A DNA stretch of 64,000 nucleotides from Bog-756 sp963778165 (GTDB taxonomy: Bacteria > Actinomycetota > Acidimicrobiia > Acidimicrobiales > RAAP-2). This document shows positions 9,626 through 18,954 of the stretch, piece after piece. The DNA lies in NCBI GenBank assembly GCA_963778165.1, contig CAVZTE010000004.1, positions 1-64,000 of the forward strand. Direction: 5' to 3'. The notes beneath the pieces were generated by a model. It did not search any database. It saw only the letters and a list, made by a program, of their open reading frames with translations, and was not told where the DNA came from. The position numbers and the translations under genes are program-made. How positions within the stretch are numbered: position 1 is the stretch's first letter; every line of letters begins with the position of its first letter.

Positions 9626-10816
9626 ATGGACCCGACCATGGACTCGCCGATGGACCTCCGTTTCACCCCGGCCCAGGAGGCCTTCCGGATGGAGGCGCGC
9701 TCGTGGCTGGAGGCCCACGTCCCGCCGCCACGGAGCCTGCCGTCCCTGGACACCGCCGACGGCTTCGAAGCCCACCGCCGGTGGGAGCAGACCATGTTCG
9801 ACGACCGGTGGTCGGTGGTGTCGTGGCCGGAGGAGTTCGGCGGCCGGGGGGTGGGCATCCTCGAGTGGCTGGTCTTCGAAGAGGAGTACTGGCGGGCCCA
9901 GGCCCCGCTGCGGGTGAGCCAGAACGGGGTCTTCCTGCTGGCGCCCACCATGTTCGAGTTCGGGACGGACCGCCAGAAGGAGCGGTTCCTGCCCCCCATG
10001 GCCTCGGGCCAGGAGATCTGGTGCCAGGGATGGTCCGAGCCCGACGCCGGCAGCGACCTGGCCGGCATCCGCAGCCGGGCGGTGCGGTCGCCGGCTGACG
10101 ACGGATGGCTGCTCAGCGGTCAGAAGACCTGGGCCTCGAGGGGAGCCTTCGCCCACTGGTGCTTCGGGCTGTTCCGCACCGACCCCGAGGCCGAGCGCCA
10201 CCGCGGCCTCACCTACTTCCTCATCGACCTGGACCACCCCGGGGTCACCGTCCGCCCTATCCCCCAGCTCGATGGGGAGACCGGCTTCGCCGAGATCTTC
10301 TTCGAGGACGTGTTCGTGCCCGACTGGCTGGTCCTCGGTGAGGTGGGCCGGGGCTGGAACGTGGCCATGGCCACGGCCGGATCCGAGCGCGGCCTGAGCC
10401 TGCGCAGCCCGGCCCGCTACTCCGAGGCCGCCGCCCGGCTGGTGGCCCTGTACGCCGAACGGGCGGCCGCCGATCCCTCCCGGGCCGGCCGCAACGCCGA
10501 GGCCGTGGCCCAGGCCTGGATGGACGCCGAGGCCTACCGCCTCAACACCCTGTGGACCGCCACCCGGGTGGTCGACGGCGGCTCGGTGGGCCCCGAGGCC
10601 AGCGCCAACAAGATCCACTGGTCCGAGACCGACCTGGCCATCCACCGGGCCGCTCTGGCCCTGTTGGGCCCGGCCGCCGAGCTCCACGGCGGTGGCTTCG
10701 ACGCCCCGTGGTTGGACGGCTATCTCTTCGCCCTGGCCGGGCCGATCTACGCCGGCACCAACGAGATCCAACGCAACGTGGTGGCCGAGCGCATGCTCGG
10801 GCTGCCCCGGGGCTGA
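9626..10816 (+). CDS. acyl-CoA dehydrogenase (first of a pair)
   Basis: A FAD-dependent acyl-CoA dehydrogenase of about 396 residues. Visible family features are W-C-Q-G-W-S-E-P-D-A-G-S-D-L near residue 130, G-Q-K-T-W-A-S near 165, and the C-terminal Y-A-G-T-N-E-I-Q-R-N-V-V-A-E-R-M-L-G-L-P. Starts at 9626, 9638 and 9650 are possible; M-D-L-R-F-T-P at 9650 resembles typical family N-termini. It is followed after 21 bp by a second, dissimilar dehydrogenase gene. That pairing is characteristic of heterotetrameric sterol-side-chain dehydrogenases (FadE26/27, FadE28/29 type) in actinobacteria; the substrate here is inferred only from context. Confidence 0.85.
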   Translation: MDPTMDSPMDLRFTPAQEAFRMEARSWLEAHVPPPRSLPSLDTADGFEAHRRWEQTMFDDRWSVVSWPEEFGGRGVGILEWLVFEEEYWRAQAPLRVSQNGVFLLAPTMFEFGTDRQKERFLPPMASGQEIWCQGWSEPDAGSDLAGIRSRAVRSPADDGWLLSGQKTWASRGAFAHWCFGLFRTDPEAERHRGLTYFLIDLDHPGVTVRPIPQLDGETGFAEIFFEDVFVPDWLVLGEVGRGWNVAMATAGSERGLSLRSPARYSEAAARLVALYAERAAADPSRAGRNAEAVAQAWMDAEAYRLNTLWTATRVVDGGSVGPEASANKIHWSETDLAIHRAALALLGPAAELHGGGFDAPWLDGYLFALAGPIYAGTNEIQRNVVAERMLGLPRG

Positions 10817-10837
10817 AGGGCGCCAGGACCCGCCGCC

Positions 10838-12008
10838 ATGCACTTCGCCTTCACCGACCAACAGTCCGAGTTCCGTGACACCGTCCGCCAGGTGCTGGCC
10901 AAGGAGTGCACCACCGACGACCTGCGCGCCGCCTACCTGAACCCGGCGGCCCGGACCCCGCGATGGGGGGTGCTGGCCGACCTCGGCGTGGTCGGCCTCA
11001 CCGTGCCGGAGAGCCAGGGGGGCCTGGGCCTGGGCCTGGTGGACCTGGTCCTGTTGCTCGAGGAGGCCGGGCGGGTGGCCCTGCCCGAGCCGCTGGTGGA
11101 GACCACGGCGCTGACCGCTCCCCTGCTGTCCGAGCTGTTGGCCGAGTTGCGGGGCGGCGAGTTGTCGGGGCGGCGAGTTGTCGGCCGGCGAGCTGTCGGC
11201 CGGGGGCGGGGCCGGGGCCCCCACCGGAGCCGGGTCCGGCGGGACCAGCGGGGCTGACCGGTGGGCCGGGTGGCTGGAAGGCCTGGCCGCCGGATCGGTC
11301 ACCGCCGCCGTGGCCGAGCCCCGGGCTGCCGACAGTGGGCCGGTGGCCGGAGCCGACGGGGCCGACCTCTTGGTGCTGACGGCCCCCGGTAGCGGGGACG
11401 GGCCCGAGATCCACCTGGTCGAGGCGGCCCGAGTCTCGGTGGACCCGGTGTCGTCGCTCGATCCCACCCGGCGGCTGGGCGTGCCCCGGTGGACGCCCAC
11501 CCCCGAGACCTTGATCGCCACCGGTGCGGCCGCCCGTTCGGCCCTCCGGCGGACCTCGGACCGGGCCGCCGTGGCCACCGCCGCCCACCTGCTGGGCCTG
11601 AGCGACCGCATGGTCGCCATGACCGCCGAGTACGCCCGGGCCCGGCACCAGTTCGGCCATCCCATCGGGAGCTTTCAGGCCGTCAAGCACCTGCTGGCCG
11701 GGGCCCAGGTCAAGTTGGAGTTCGCCCGTCCGGTGGTCTACGCCGCGGCGTGGTCGCTGGACCAGGGCGACCCGACCGCCTCGAGGGCCGCCTCCAGGGC
11801 CGCCTCCACGGCCAAGGCCTACGCCTCGGAAGCGGCCACCGAGGCCGCCCGGGTGTCCCTACAGGTCCACGGGGCCATCGGCTACACCTGGGAGTGCGAC
11901 CTCCACCTGTTCCTCAAGAGGGCCTGGGCCCTGTCCGAGGCGTGGGGATCAGCCTCCGACCACCGCCACCTGGTGCTCGACTCGCTCATCGGCGACGGCG
12001 AGGGGTAG
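10838..12008 (+). CDS. acyl-CoA dehydrogenase (second of a pair, frameshifted)
   Basis: The N-terminal half (M-H-F-A-F-T-D-Q-Q-S-E-F-R-D) reads in one frame to about 11165. The rest (R-H-Q-F-G-H-P-I-G-S-F-Q-A-V-K-H, then V-H-G-A-I-G-Y-T-W-E) reads in the +1 frame to 12008. The change falls in three near-copies of a 15-bp unit encoding G-E-L-S-A. The first copy is 16 bp long because of one extra G (run 11167-11170), so a single-base insertion accounts for the break. The protein would be about 390 residues and form the partner subunit of the preceding dehydrogenase. Confidence 0.85.
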
Positions 12009-12080
12009 GGAACCAGCAGCAGTCCCGGCGCCGGGGTCGGCGACAGCGTCGTGGCTGGCGGCCGCAGAGGGCGGGGGCGT

Positions 12081-13544
12081 TCAGGGCTGGGCGAAGGCGT
12101 AGATGGGCATCCCGTTGTACGAGGCCGAGCGGGACGGCAGGTAGGGACCGTTGATGACCACGGCCAGCGATCCGCTGGCGGCCGGGCCGGCGTCGCCCTC
12201 CACGGTGACCACCGCCCCGTCGGGCCACACCTGCACCACCACCCCGGCGTGCAGGGAGGTGGCCGTGGACCACGGGCCCGTCCCGTACAGCACGATGTCC
12301 CCGGGCTGCGGGACGGCGGTCGGGGGCAGCACGCCCGTGTCGTCGGCGGCCCAGGTGTAGATGTCGCCGGTGAACGGGTACTCCGGGATGGGCACCCCGG
12401 CCCGTTCCCACACCCAGGTGGCGAAGAGCGAGCACCACTCCTCACACGGGCCGTAGGGATTGCAGAAGTTGCCCCGGTCGGGATCGGACTCCACCTGGCT
12501 GTTGGCCACCGACACGATGGTCGCCGCCGTGGCCGAGGGTGGCGGGGTGCCCGGGTTGGAGAAGGAGTACGACCACCCGTCCGGCTCCAAGAGCCAGTAC
12601 CCCCGGGCGTCCGGGGTCAGCGCCATCCCGGCCACCGGCGGGACGTCATGGGGGTCGCCGTCCAGGCCGCCGCCCAGCGATCCGTAGAAACCCACCGAGC
12701 CGAAGGCGAAGATGCCGCCGTCGGTGGCCACCATCATGTAGCCGCGGCCGTCGGGCGCCGCGGTCATGGCGGTGACCGGGTCGTTGAGGACGATGTTGCC
12801 GGTCGAGCCGTAGAAGGGGGCGTTGCCGAAGGCGAAGATCCCGCCGTCCGAGGCCACCAGCCAGTAGCCCTTGCCGTTGTGGGTGGAGGCCATGCCGGTC
12901 ACCGGCTGGTTGAGCGGGTGCCCGCCCATGGAGCCGTAGAAGGTGGCGTCGCCGAAGGAGAAGATCCCGCCGTCCGCCGCCACCAGCCAGTAGCCCTTCC
13001 CGTCGGCCGTCGAGGCCATGCCCACGATGGGCTGGTTGAGCGGATGGCCGCCCATCGACCCGTAGAACCGGGCGTCGCCGAAGGAGAACACCCCGCCGTC
13101 CACCGCCGTCAGCCAGTAGCCCTTGCCGTTGGGCATGGCGGCCATGCCCACGATGGGGGCGTTGAGAGGCAGGTTGCTCACCCCTCCGAAGTCGGGCGCC
13201 GATCCCTCGGGGTACACCCCGCCGTCGGCCGAGGCCAGCCAGAAGCCCTCACTGGCCACGGTGGAGGCCGGATCGGTCGCCATGGTCACCATCACCGAGG
13301 GCAGCGGGGCCGCCGGGGGGACGTTGATGTTGCCGGCATCGCCGAAGTCGATGACCCCTCCCCCGGCGTACACCCGGGGATGGTCGGCGGCGTGGGCCGC
13401 GGTGGTCGGCGTCGCCACGGCCATGCCCACGGTCAGCAGGGCCAGGAGCACCAGGGCCGCCGACATCCTGACCCAAGACCGGCCCGGGAGCGCAGCCCCA
13501 CGCCCGGCGCGTCGGGGTCCGGCGTCCGAGGGTCCGGTATCCAC
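12081..13544 (-). CDS. secreted 42-residue-repeat protein with C-terminal CHAP amidase domain
   Basis: 487 residues with an N-terminal signal or anchor segment (hydrophobic stretch near 28-45, ending A-H-A-A). From about residue 95 to 340 there are five and a half copies of a 42-residue repeat with core G-Y-W-L-V-A-x-D-G-G-I-F-x-F-G-D-A-x-F-Y, then G-S-M-G-G-H-P-L-N-Q-P. The C-terminal part looks like a CHAP/NlpC-P60-type peptidoglycan amidase: Cys in C-E-E-W-C-S-L-F-A-T-W-V-W and His in S-L-H-A-G-V-V-V. The repeats may form a beta-propeller-like or wall-binding structure (inference). GTG 13544 is supported by TAGCAT exactly 6 nt upstream (leaderless). A second protein with the same repeat and a CAP domain lies at 28039-29718. 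Confidence 0.8.
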   Translation of the reverse strand: MDTGPSDAGPRRAGRGAALPGRSWVRMSAALVLLALLTVGMAVATPTTAAHAADHPRVYAGGGVIDFGDAGNINVPPAAPLPSVMVTMATDPASTVASEGFWLASADGGVYPEGSAPDFGGVSNLPLNAPIVGMAAMPNGKGYWLTAVDGGVFSFGDARFYGSMGGHPLNQPIVGMASTADGKGYWLVAADGGIFSFGDATFYGSMGGHPLNQPVTGMASTHNGKGYWLVASDGGIFAFGNAPFYGSTGNIVLNDPVTAMTAAPDGRGYMMVATDGGIFAFGSVGFYGSLGGGLDGDPHDVPPVAGMALTPDARGYWLLEPDGWSYSFSNPGTPPPSATAATIVSVANSQVESDPDRGNFCNPYGPCEEWCSLFATWVWERAGVPIPEYPFTGDIYTWAADDTGVLPPTAVPQPGDIVLYGTGPWSTATSLHAGVVVQVWPDGAVVTVEGDAGPAASGSLAVVINGPYLPSRSASYNGMPIYAFAQP

Positions 13545-13718
13545 CCGGCCATGCTACAAACATCCGCCCGGTCGGTCATACTCCCGCCAAATTTTCCCAA
13601 ACGAGCTGGCATTGTGGTTATACCACCACTTAGAGTGGGAATAGCACGGGGAACAACGAGCAACAGAGAACAGCAACTGCATCCGCTGAGAGGGGTACTC
13701 GATGGAAACAGGCCGGCG
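13545..13718. promoter_or_regulatory. divergent promoter region between the CHAP-repeat gene and the SGNH-like gene
   Basis: This stretch is clearly less GC-rich than its neighbours. On the minus strand TAGCAT (13551-13556 complemented) fits a -10 box for the CHAP gene. GTGGT-TAT-ACCAC (13614-13626) is an inverted repeat with 5-bp arms and could be an operator or part of a promoter for the plus-strand gene. The assignment rests on position only. Confidence 0.4.
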
Positions 13719-15282
13719 ATGAGTCTGCGTCGCGACCAACCCGAACCGTTCGTCCGAGGTGCGATCTACCCGGCGACCGGGGACGTTCCTTATCCAAGGG
13801 CCAATCCCACCGACATGGCCAGGCTTCCGGGTGACGTCTGGAGCGCCGCCGGCGTGCCGGCCGGGGTTCGACTCGAACTGGTGGGCGACGCCCAGGCCAT
13901 CGACGTGGCCTACCGCACCACCACCGGCAACCTGGGCTACCGGGGAGACGGCGCCGGCATCACCTTCTCGGTGTGGCGGGGCGCCCGCAAGATCTGCGAG
14001 CACGAAGCGGACCTCGGTGACGGGATGATCCGGCTTTCCCTGGGCTCAGGACGCCCCGAGACGCCGGCCACCATCTACCTGCCCGAGGGCATGCAGCCCC
14101 TGGTCCTGTCGCTCACCGCGGTGTCGGGCGAGATCGCCCCCGCCCCGGCCCGTCCGCTCTGGCTGGCCTACGGGGACTGGACCACCCAGGGCTGGATCGC
14201 ATCGGGTCCTGCCCGGGGCTGGGCTGCCATCGCGGCCAGAAAGGCCAAGCTGAACCTGGTCAACCTGGGCTACGCCGGCGCCGGTCGCGGCGAGATCGTC
14301 TCGGCCGAGCACATCGCCGCTCTGCCGGCCGAGATCATCACCATCGCCTACGGCGAGAGCTGCTGGACCCGTGTCCCCCACAGCGCCGGCATGGTCAGCG
14401 AGGGGCTCCGGGCCTTCCTCCAGGTGATCCGGCAGGCCCACCCGACCACGCCGATCGTGGTGGCGAGCCCCATCCTGCGCCCCGACGCCGAGGACGTGCC
14501 CAACAAGCTCGGGGCCACCCTGGTCGACATCCGCCAGGCCATCGAGTCGGTGGCCACTGAGCGCATCGAGGCCGGTGACGTGGCTCTGTCGCTGGTGCCC
14601 GGGGCCGGCATCATCAACGCCGGCCATCTGGCCGACGGCATCCACCCCGGGGACGAGGGCCACAAGCGCATCGCCGCCTCCATGACCCGGGCCCTTACCG
14701 CGGCCATGGATGCCGCCGCGGCCAGGGTTGCGGCGGCCGAGGCTGCTGCGGCCGAGGCTCAGGCGGCTTCGGCGGCTTCGGCGGCTCGGGCTGCGGCGGA
14801 GGCCGCGGTTCCTGCGGAGGCCGCGGCTGAGGCGGAGGCAGAGGCGGCGCAGGCGGCCCGGTCAAGAGGCGGCACAGGCGGCTGAGGCGGCACAGGCGGC
14901 CCGGTCGGCCCGGAAGCAGCCGGCGGTGGCCTCCACCCGCATCCCGAGACGAGTTCCGTCCGCCGGCCGCGGCGTCCCGAAGGAGGAGGTCAAGGAAGCG
15001 GTCGACGGGTCCGCCTCTGATGCGAAGGGCACCCGTCCTGTCCGCCGGATGGCCCGGAAGGCTCCTCCGAAGACTGCCGCCAAGAACGGTGCGGCCAATG
15101 GCGCCGGAGCTGCGACGAGGAACGGATCGAGGAGCGCTACCGCAGTGGCGACAGCAGCCAAGAAGGCCTCCGGGACCTCGCCCGTGGTCGACCCGGAACC
15201 CGACGACTCCGAGTTGGACGGCGCCGACGAGTCCCCGAGCTCCGGCAGGCCCGCTCTGGCCTACGCCGCATACGGACACTGA
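13719..15282 (+). CDS. SGNH-like protein with Ala-rich and basic C-terminal tail (frameshifted)
   Basis: The first 300 residues resemble a two-domain SGNH/GDSL family: a beta-sandwich N-terminus, then Y-G-D-W-T-T-Q-G-W near residue 150, N-L-G-Y-A-G-A-G-R-G-E near 185, and D-G-I-H-P-G-D-E-G-H near 307, which carries the Asp/His pair. The position where relatives have G-x-S reads G-D-W, so the nucleophilic Ser seems absent and hydrolase activity is doubtful. An Ala/Glu-rich segment follows. The frame then ends at 14885, but coding-like sequence continues in the +1 frame from about 14860 (E-A-A-Q-A-A-E-A-A-Q-A-A-R) through a Lys/Arg/Ala-rich tail to 15282. The start at 13719 is tentative: a 6-codon frame beginning at ATG 13702 has the better ribosome-binding site. 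Confidence 0.65.
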
Positions 15283-15286
15283 CGCC

Positions 15287-15367
15287 CGCATCCTCGGCGC
15301 CCGGATCGGCAACGCCGCATCCTCGCCCCGCATCCTCGCCCGCATCCTCGGCGTCCGGATCGGCAGC
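15287..15367. repeat. CGCATCCTCG-type short repeats upstream of the SDR gene
   Basis: Four copies of CGCATCCTCG(G/C) occur between 15287 and about 15355. Two of them are followed by a CCGGATCGGCA motif. No coding content is visible. Confidence 0.55.
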
Positions 15368-15407
15368 CTGACCGCCGGCCCTGAGCCGCACCACCGTTCG
15401 GCTGGCC

Positions 15408-15413
15408 TACTCT
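15408..15413 (+). promoter_or_regulatory. -10 box (TACTCT) for the SDR gene
   Basis: TACTCT lies 6 nt before ATG 15420 and no Shine-Dalgarno sequence is seen, so the transcript is probably leaderless. Confidence 0.55.
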
Positions 15414-15419
15414 TCCGCC

Positions 15420-16229
15420 ATGGACGCCACCACGCTGATTGATTCGTTCCGTGTCGACGGGAAGGTGGCGGTGGTCACCGGCGCCGGGAGCGGGATCGCC
15501 AAGGCCAGTGCGCTGGCGCTGGCCGGAGCCGGGGCCATGGTGGTGTGCGCCGATATCCACGAGGACACGGCCAGAGCTACGGCCGAGGAGATCATCGCCA
15601 CTGGCGGCCGCGCCGAGAGCACCCCTCTCGACGTCTCCAAGCGCCTACAGGTCGACGCCCTGGCCAACCGGGTTGCCGCCGAGCACGGCGGCATCCACGT
15701 GTGGTGCAACATCGCCGGGATCATGCTGGGCGGCCCGTTCCTCGACGAGCCCGAGGAGGATCTCGACCGAATCATGGCCGTGAACCTCAAAGGGGTCTTC
15801 TTCGGGTGCCAGGCCGCCGGCCGGATCATGGTGAACCAGCCCGAGGGTGGGAGCATCGTCAACTGCTCCTCGGCCGCCGTCGACACCCCGAGCCCCAACA
15901 TCGTGAGCTATGCCATCTGCAAAGCGGGCGTGGTGCAGATGACCAAAACCCTGGCCGTCGAGGTGGGCAAGAAGCACGTGCGTGTCAACGCCGTGGCTCC
16001 TGGCTTCGTGGTGACCGGCATGACCACCGGCTACTTCTCCCTCCCCGACGGGAGCCCCGACGAGACCATGCAGGACGCCCTGGTCGCCGCCATGAGCAAG
16101 GGCGCCCCCCTCCGTTCGGTGGGCGAGCCCGAGGACATCGCCGCCGCCGTCCTCTACCTGGCCTCGGACGCCTCCCGGTTCATGACCGGTCAGGTCATCC
16201 GGCCCAACGGCGGCGTCGCCATGATCTGA
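15420..16229 (+). CDS. SDR-family oxidoreductase
   Basis: A 269-residue classical SDR. Cofactor motif T-G-A-G-S-G-I-A near residue 20; N-I-A-G-I near 96; Ser of N-C-S-S-A-A near 145; catalytic Y-A-I-C-K near 162; C-terminal M-T-G-Q-V-I-R-P-N-G-G. The length and the G-G terminal turn match 3-oxoacyl-ACP reductase/3-hydroxyacyl dehydrogenase-like SDRs. The -10 box 6 nt upstream supports the start. The substrate is unknown; the protein could act on hydroxyacyl-CoA or hydroxysteroid substrates given the neighbouring catabolic genes. Confidence 0.85.
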   Translation: MDATTLIDSFRVDGKVAVVTGAGSGIAKASALALAGAGAMVVCADIHEDTARATAEEIIATGGRAESTPLDVSKRLQVDALANRVAAEHGGIHVWCNIAGIMLGGPFLDEPEEDLDRIMAVNLKGVFFGCQAAGRIMVNQPEGGSIVNCSSAAVDTPSPNIVSYAICKAGVVQMTKTLAVEVGKKHVRVNAVAPGFVVTGMTTGYFSLPDGSPDETMQDALVAAMSKGAPLRSVGEPEDIAAAVLYLASDASRFMTGQVIRPNGGVAMI

Positions 16230-16392
16230 CAGGCCGCACCTGTCGTTTTTGATTCTGCAGCTTTGATTCGGCAGCCCGGCGGTCGACGGGTCTGCTCCGC
16301 TGGAACCCCGGCCCCCGCCCGGCCCCTCTCGCCGCACCCGGTCCTCCCCGGTCTCCCCGGACCGCCGTCACACCCTCCTGGGATACTTGGTC

Positions 16393-17625
16393 ATGGTTCT
16401 AGACGACCTCCAAGTGGCTCTCGATGCGGCCAAAGCACTCGGTCCGGCGGCCTTCGCCGACGCCGAGTCCCTGGCCGTCCTCGAGAAGCAGCTGGCCCAG
16501 CTCGACTGCCTGGTCACCACGACGGTGGCCTGTTTCGACGCCGCCGGCGCCTTCGAGGCCGATGGGGCGGTCACCACCAAGGCCTGGCTCAAGTCCGAGT
16601 GCCGGCTGTCGAACAAGCAGGCCGCCGCCCAGGTCAAGCGGGGACGCCACCTCCGCCGCCTGCCCCGGACCACCGAGGCCTTCGGTGCCGGGCAGTTGAG
16701 CGGGGACCAGGTGGACGTGCTCATCGCCGCCGACCAGGACCGCACCCACGAGGCGTTGATCGACCAGGAAGGAGAGCTGGTGGCCCAGGGGACGCAGCTC
16801 TCCCACCACCAGTTCGTCCAGTACATGAACTACTGGCTGCACCGGGCCGACCGGGCAGGGGCCGAGGACCAGGCCGAGCGGCGCTGTGCCCAACGAGAGG
16901 TGTACCTGGTCCGCAGCTTCGAGGACATGTGGTTGGGACAGATGACCCTGGACCCCATCTCGGGGGCCATCGTGGGCGGGGAGCTCGACCGCCTCGAGCA
17001 GCTGTTCTTCGACGCCGAGTGGGCCGAGGCCAAAGAGCGCCTGGGTAGGGAGCCCCTCCTCGCCGAGCTCACCCGCACCCCGGGCCAGCGCCGGGCCGAC
17101 GCCCTGGTGGAGATGGCCACCCGCTCCAAGGCCGACCACGAGGGCCGGCGACCGGCACCGCTGTTCACCGTGCTGGTGGACTACGAATCGCTCCACGGCA
17201 GGCTCTCCCAGCTGGAGGACGGCACGGTCATCCCACCCGGCACCCTGCTGCCCTGGTTGCTGCAGGCCGACCTCGAGCGGGCCACCTTCACCCTCGGGGG
17301 ACGGGTGGCGATGGGGGCACCGTCCAAACTGGCCTCCCTCACCCCCGAGGCCCTCGACCAGGCCGTCTTCACCCCCCAGGGACGACGAGAGATCGCCCCC
17401 ACGACACGCCTGTTCACCGGGGCCACCCGGAGAGCCATCGAGGTGCGGGACCGGACCTGTGCCCACCCGACCTGTGACGTGCCGGCCTCCCGGTGCCAGG
17501 TCGACCACATCCAGCCCTGGAGCAACGGTGGGCCGACCACCCAGGAGAACGGCCGGCTGCTCTGTGGCCGGCACAACCGGATGCGCAACCAGCGGGAGCG
17601 GACCGAACCGCCACGGCGGGAATGA
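16393..17625 (+). CDS. DUF222 / HNH endonuclease domain protein
   Basis: 410 residues. The N-terminal two thirds match the helical DUF222 region (A-W-L-K-S-E-C-R-L-S, then G-Q-L-S-G-D-Q-V-D-V-L). The C-terminus is an HNH nuclease: C-A-H-P-T-C-D-V-P, C-Q-V-D-H-I-Q-P-W-S-N-G-G-P-T-T, N-G-R-L-L-C-G-R-H-N-R. Such proteins occur in multiple copies in actinobacterial genomes (the family of the mycobacterial 13E12 repeat) and are often mobile or associated with repeats; their cellular role is unsettled. ATG 16393 is preferred over TTG 16387. No flanking inverted repeats or other mobility genes are seen. Confidence 0.85.
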   Translation: MVLDDLQVALDAAKALGPAAFADAESLAVLEKQLAQLDCLVTTTVACFDAAGAFEADGAVTTKAWLKSECRLSNKQAAAQVKRGRHLRRLPRTTEAFGAGQLSGDQVDVLIAADQDRTHEALIDQEGELVAQGTQLSHHQFVQYMNYWLHRADRAGAEDQAERRCAQREVYLVRSFEDMWLGQMTLDPISGAIVGGELDRLEQLFFDAEWAEAKERLGREPLLAELTRTPGQRRADALVEMATRSKADHEGRRPAPLFTVLVDYESLHGRLSQLEDGTVIPPGTLLPWLLQADLERATFTLGGRVAMGAPSKLASLTPEALDQAVFTPQGRREIAPTTRLFTGATRRAIEVRDRTCAHPTCDVPASRCQVDHIQPWSNGGPTTQENGRLLCGRHNRMRNQRERTEPPRRE

Positions 17626-17687
17626 ACCCGGGCCGGACCCTCGTCCGGACCCGCGGCAGATCGCCTGACCGAGTACCCCGGTGGCAA

Positions 17688-17702
17688 CTGACGGACCGTC
17701 AG
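17688..17702. promoter_or_regulatory. palindromic operator CTGACGGACCGTCAG
   Basis: A perfect 7-1-7 palindrome. It covers the -35 position of the promoter whose -10 box is TACACT (17712-17717), so a bound repressor would block polymerase. The same motif recurs at 24351, 26292 and 31888, one of these directly before a TetR gene. Confidence 0.7.
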
Positions 17703-17711
17703 ACGAGGCGG

Positions 17712-17717
17712 TACACT
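17712..17717 (+). promoter_or_regulatory. -10 box (TACACT) of the amidohydrolase gene
   Basis: TACACT ends 6 nt before ATG 17724, which has no Shine-Dalgarno sequence; a leaderless transcript is predicted. TGACGG (17689-17694), 17 bp upstream, would be the -35 element and is inside the palindromic operator. Confidence 0.6.
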
Positions 17718-17723
17718 CGATTC

Positions 17724-18923
17724 ATGGCCGACATGCCCTGGATCATCTCCGTCGACGACCACGTGGTCGAACCACCCAATGTGTGGATGGACCGCCTCCC
17801 GAAGAAGTACGCCGACATCGGCCCGCGGATCGTGCGCGCCCCGATGGGCGAGATCACCTTCATCGGCGGCAAGCTGACCGTGGTCCCCGGCTCCGAGGGC
17901 TTCCCCACCGACTGGTGGTACTACGAAGACCTGAAGCGCCCGCTGCTCCGGGTGGACTCCGCCGTCGGGGTTCCTCGGGACGAGGTCACCATGCGCGGAG
18001 TGACTTACCAGGACATGCGGCCCGGCTCCTACGAGGTCAAGCCGCGGCTCGAGGACATGGACGTGAACCATCTCGAGGCCTCCCTCTGCTTTCCCACCTT
18101 CCCCCGATTCTGTGGCCAGACCTTCACCGAGGCCCAGGACAAGGAGCTGGCGCTCCTGTGTGTGAAGGCCTACAACGACTGGATGGTCGAGGAGTGGTGC
18201 GGGCCCGAGGCCCAGGGCCGACTCATCCCCCTCTGCCTGATCCCCCTGTGGGACGTCGAATTGGCCGCCGCCGAGGTGCGCCGCAATGCCGACCGCGGCG
18301 TCCGGGCTGTCTGCTTCAGCGAGATTCCCCCCTTCCTCGGCCTGCCCTCGGTGCATGATCCCGATCACTACTGGGATCCCTTCTTCCGGGCCTGCGAAGA
18401 GACCAAGACGGTCATCAACATGCACATCGGCTCGTCATCCAAGATGCCCTCGACGTCGGCTGACGCCCCGCCGGCGGTGGGCTCGACGCTCACCCACTCC
18501 AATGCCACCTACTCCATGGTCGACTTCATGTTCTCGGGGGTGCTGGTGCGCTTCCCCGAGCTCAAACTGGCCTACGCCGAAGGCCAGATCGGCTGGATCC
18601 CCTACATCCTGGAGCGGGCCGACACCGTGTGGGAGGAGAACCGGGGCTGGGGCGGCGTGGCCGACATCGTCCCGGAGCCTCCCTCCACCTACTTCTTCCG
18701 CCAGATCTACGGCTGCTTCTTCAGCGACGCCTTCGGGCTCAAGAACATCGAGTCCATCGGGGTGGACAACATCACCTACGAGTCCGACTACCCCCACTCC
18801 GACTCCACCTGGCCCGAGACCCGCCAGATCGCCGAGAAGCAGATGAAGGACCTCACCGACGAGCAGATCTACAAGATCGTTCGGGGCAACGCCATCAAGC
18901 TGTACGACCTCGACTTCAAGTGA
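17724..18923 (+). CDS. amidohydrolase family 2 (TIM-barrel metal-dependent hydrolase)
   Basis: 399 residues. It starts with I-S-V-D-D-H-V-V-E-P-P, the D-x-H form of the metal motif found in many actinobacterial amidohydrolase-2 proteins. An H-I-G-S-S-S motif lies near residue 235, E-G-Q-I-G-W-I-P-Y near 290, and the C-terminal S-D-Y-P-H-S-D-S-T-W-P carries the last metal-site Asp. Relatives include decarboxylases and C-C hydrolases acting on aromatic or CoA-derived acids. The gene lies 31 bp upstream of an acyl-CoA dehydrogenase pair and probably forms an operon with it. Regulation by the TGACG palindrome at -35 is likely. Confidence 0.85.
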   Translation: MADMPWIISVDDHVVEPPNVWMDRLPKKYADIGPRIVRAPMGEITFIGGKLTVVPGSEGFPTDWWYYEDLKRPLLRVDSAVGVPRDEVTMRGVTYQDMRPGSYEVKPRLEDMDVNHLEASLCFPTFPRFCGQTFTEAQDKELALLCVKAYNDWMVEEWCGPEAQGRLIPLCLIPLWDVELAAAEVRRNADRGVRAVCFSEIPPFLGLPSVHDPDHYWDPFFRACEETKTVINMHIGSSSKMPSTSADAPPAVGSTLTHSNATYSMVDFMFSGVLVRFPELKLAYAEGQIGWIPYILERADTVWEENRGWGGVADIVPEPPSTYFFRQIYGCFFSDAFGLKNIESIGVDNITYESDYPHSDSTWPETRQIAEKQMKDLTDEQIYKIVRGNAIKLYDLDFK

Positions 18924-18954
18924 TCTCTCGGGCCTAGGCCTCCGGCCTCCTCCC

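Noticed and set aside
12660..13150. 126-bp periodic repeats considered as CRISPR or satellite DNA
   Set aside because: The periodicity is coding: it is the 42-residue protein repeat, without spacers or a leader.
16393..17625. HNH/DUF222 gene as part of an intron, insertion element or prophage
   Set aside because: No flanking repeats, target duplication, reverse transcriptase, integrase or phage genes are seen. The gene stands alone between ordinary metabolic genes.
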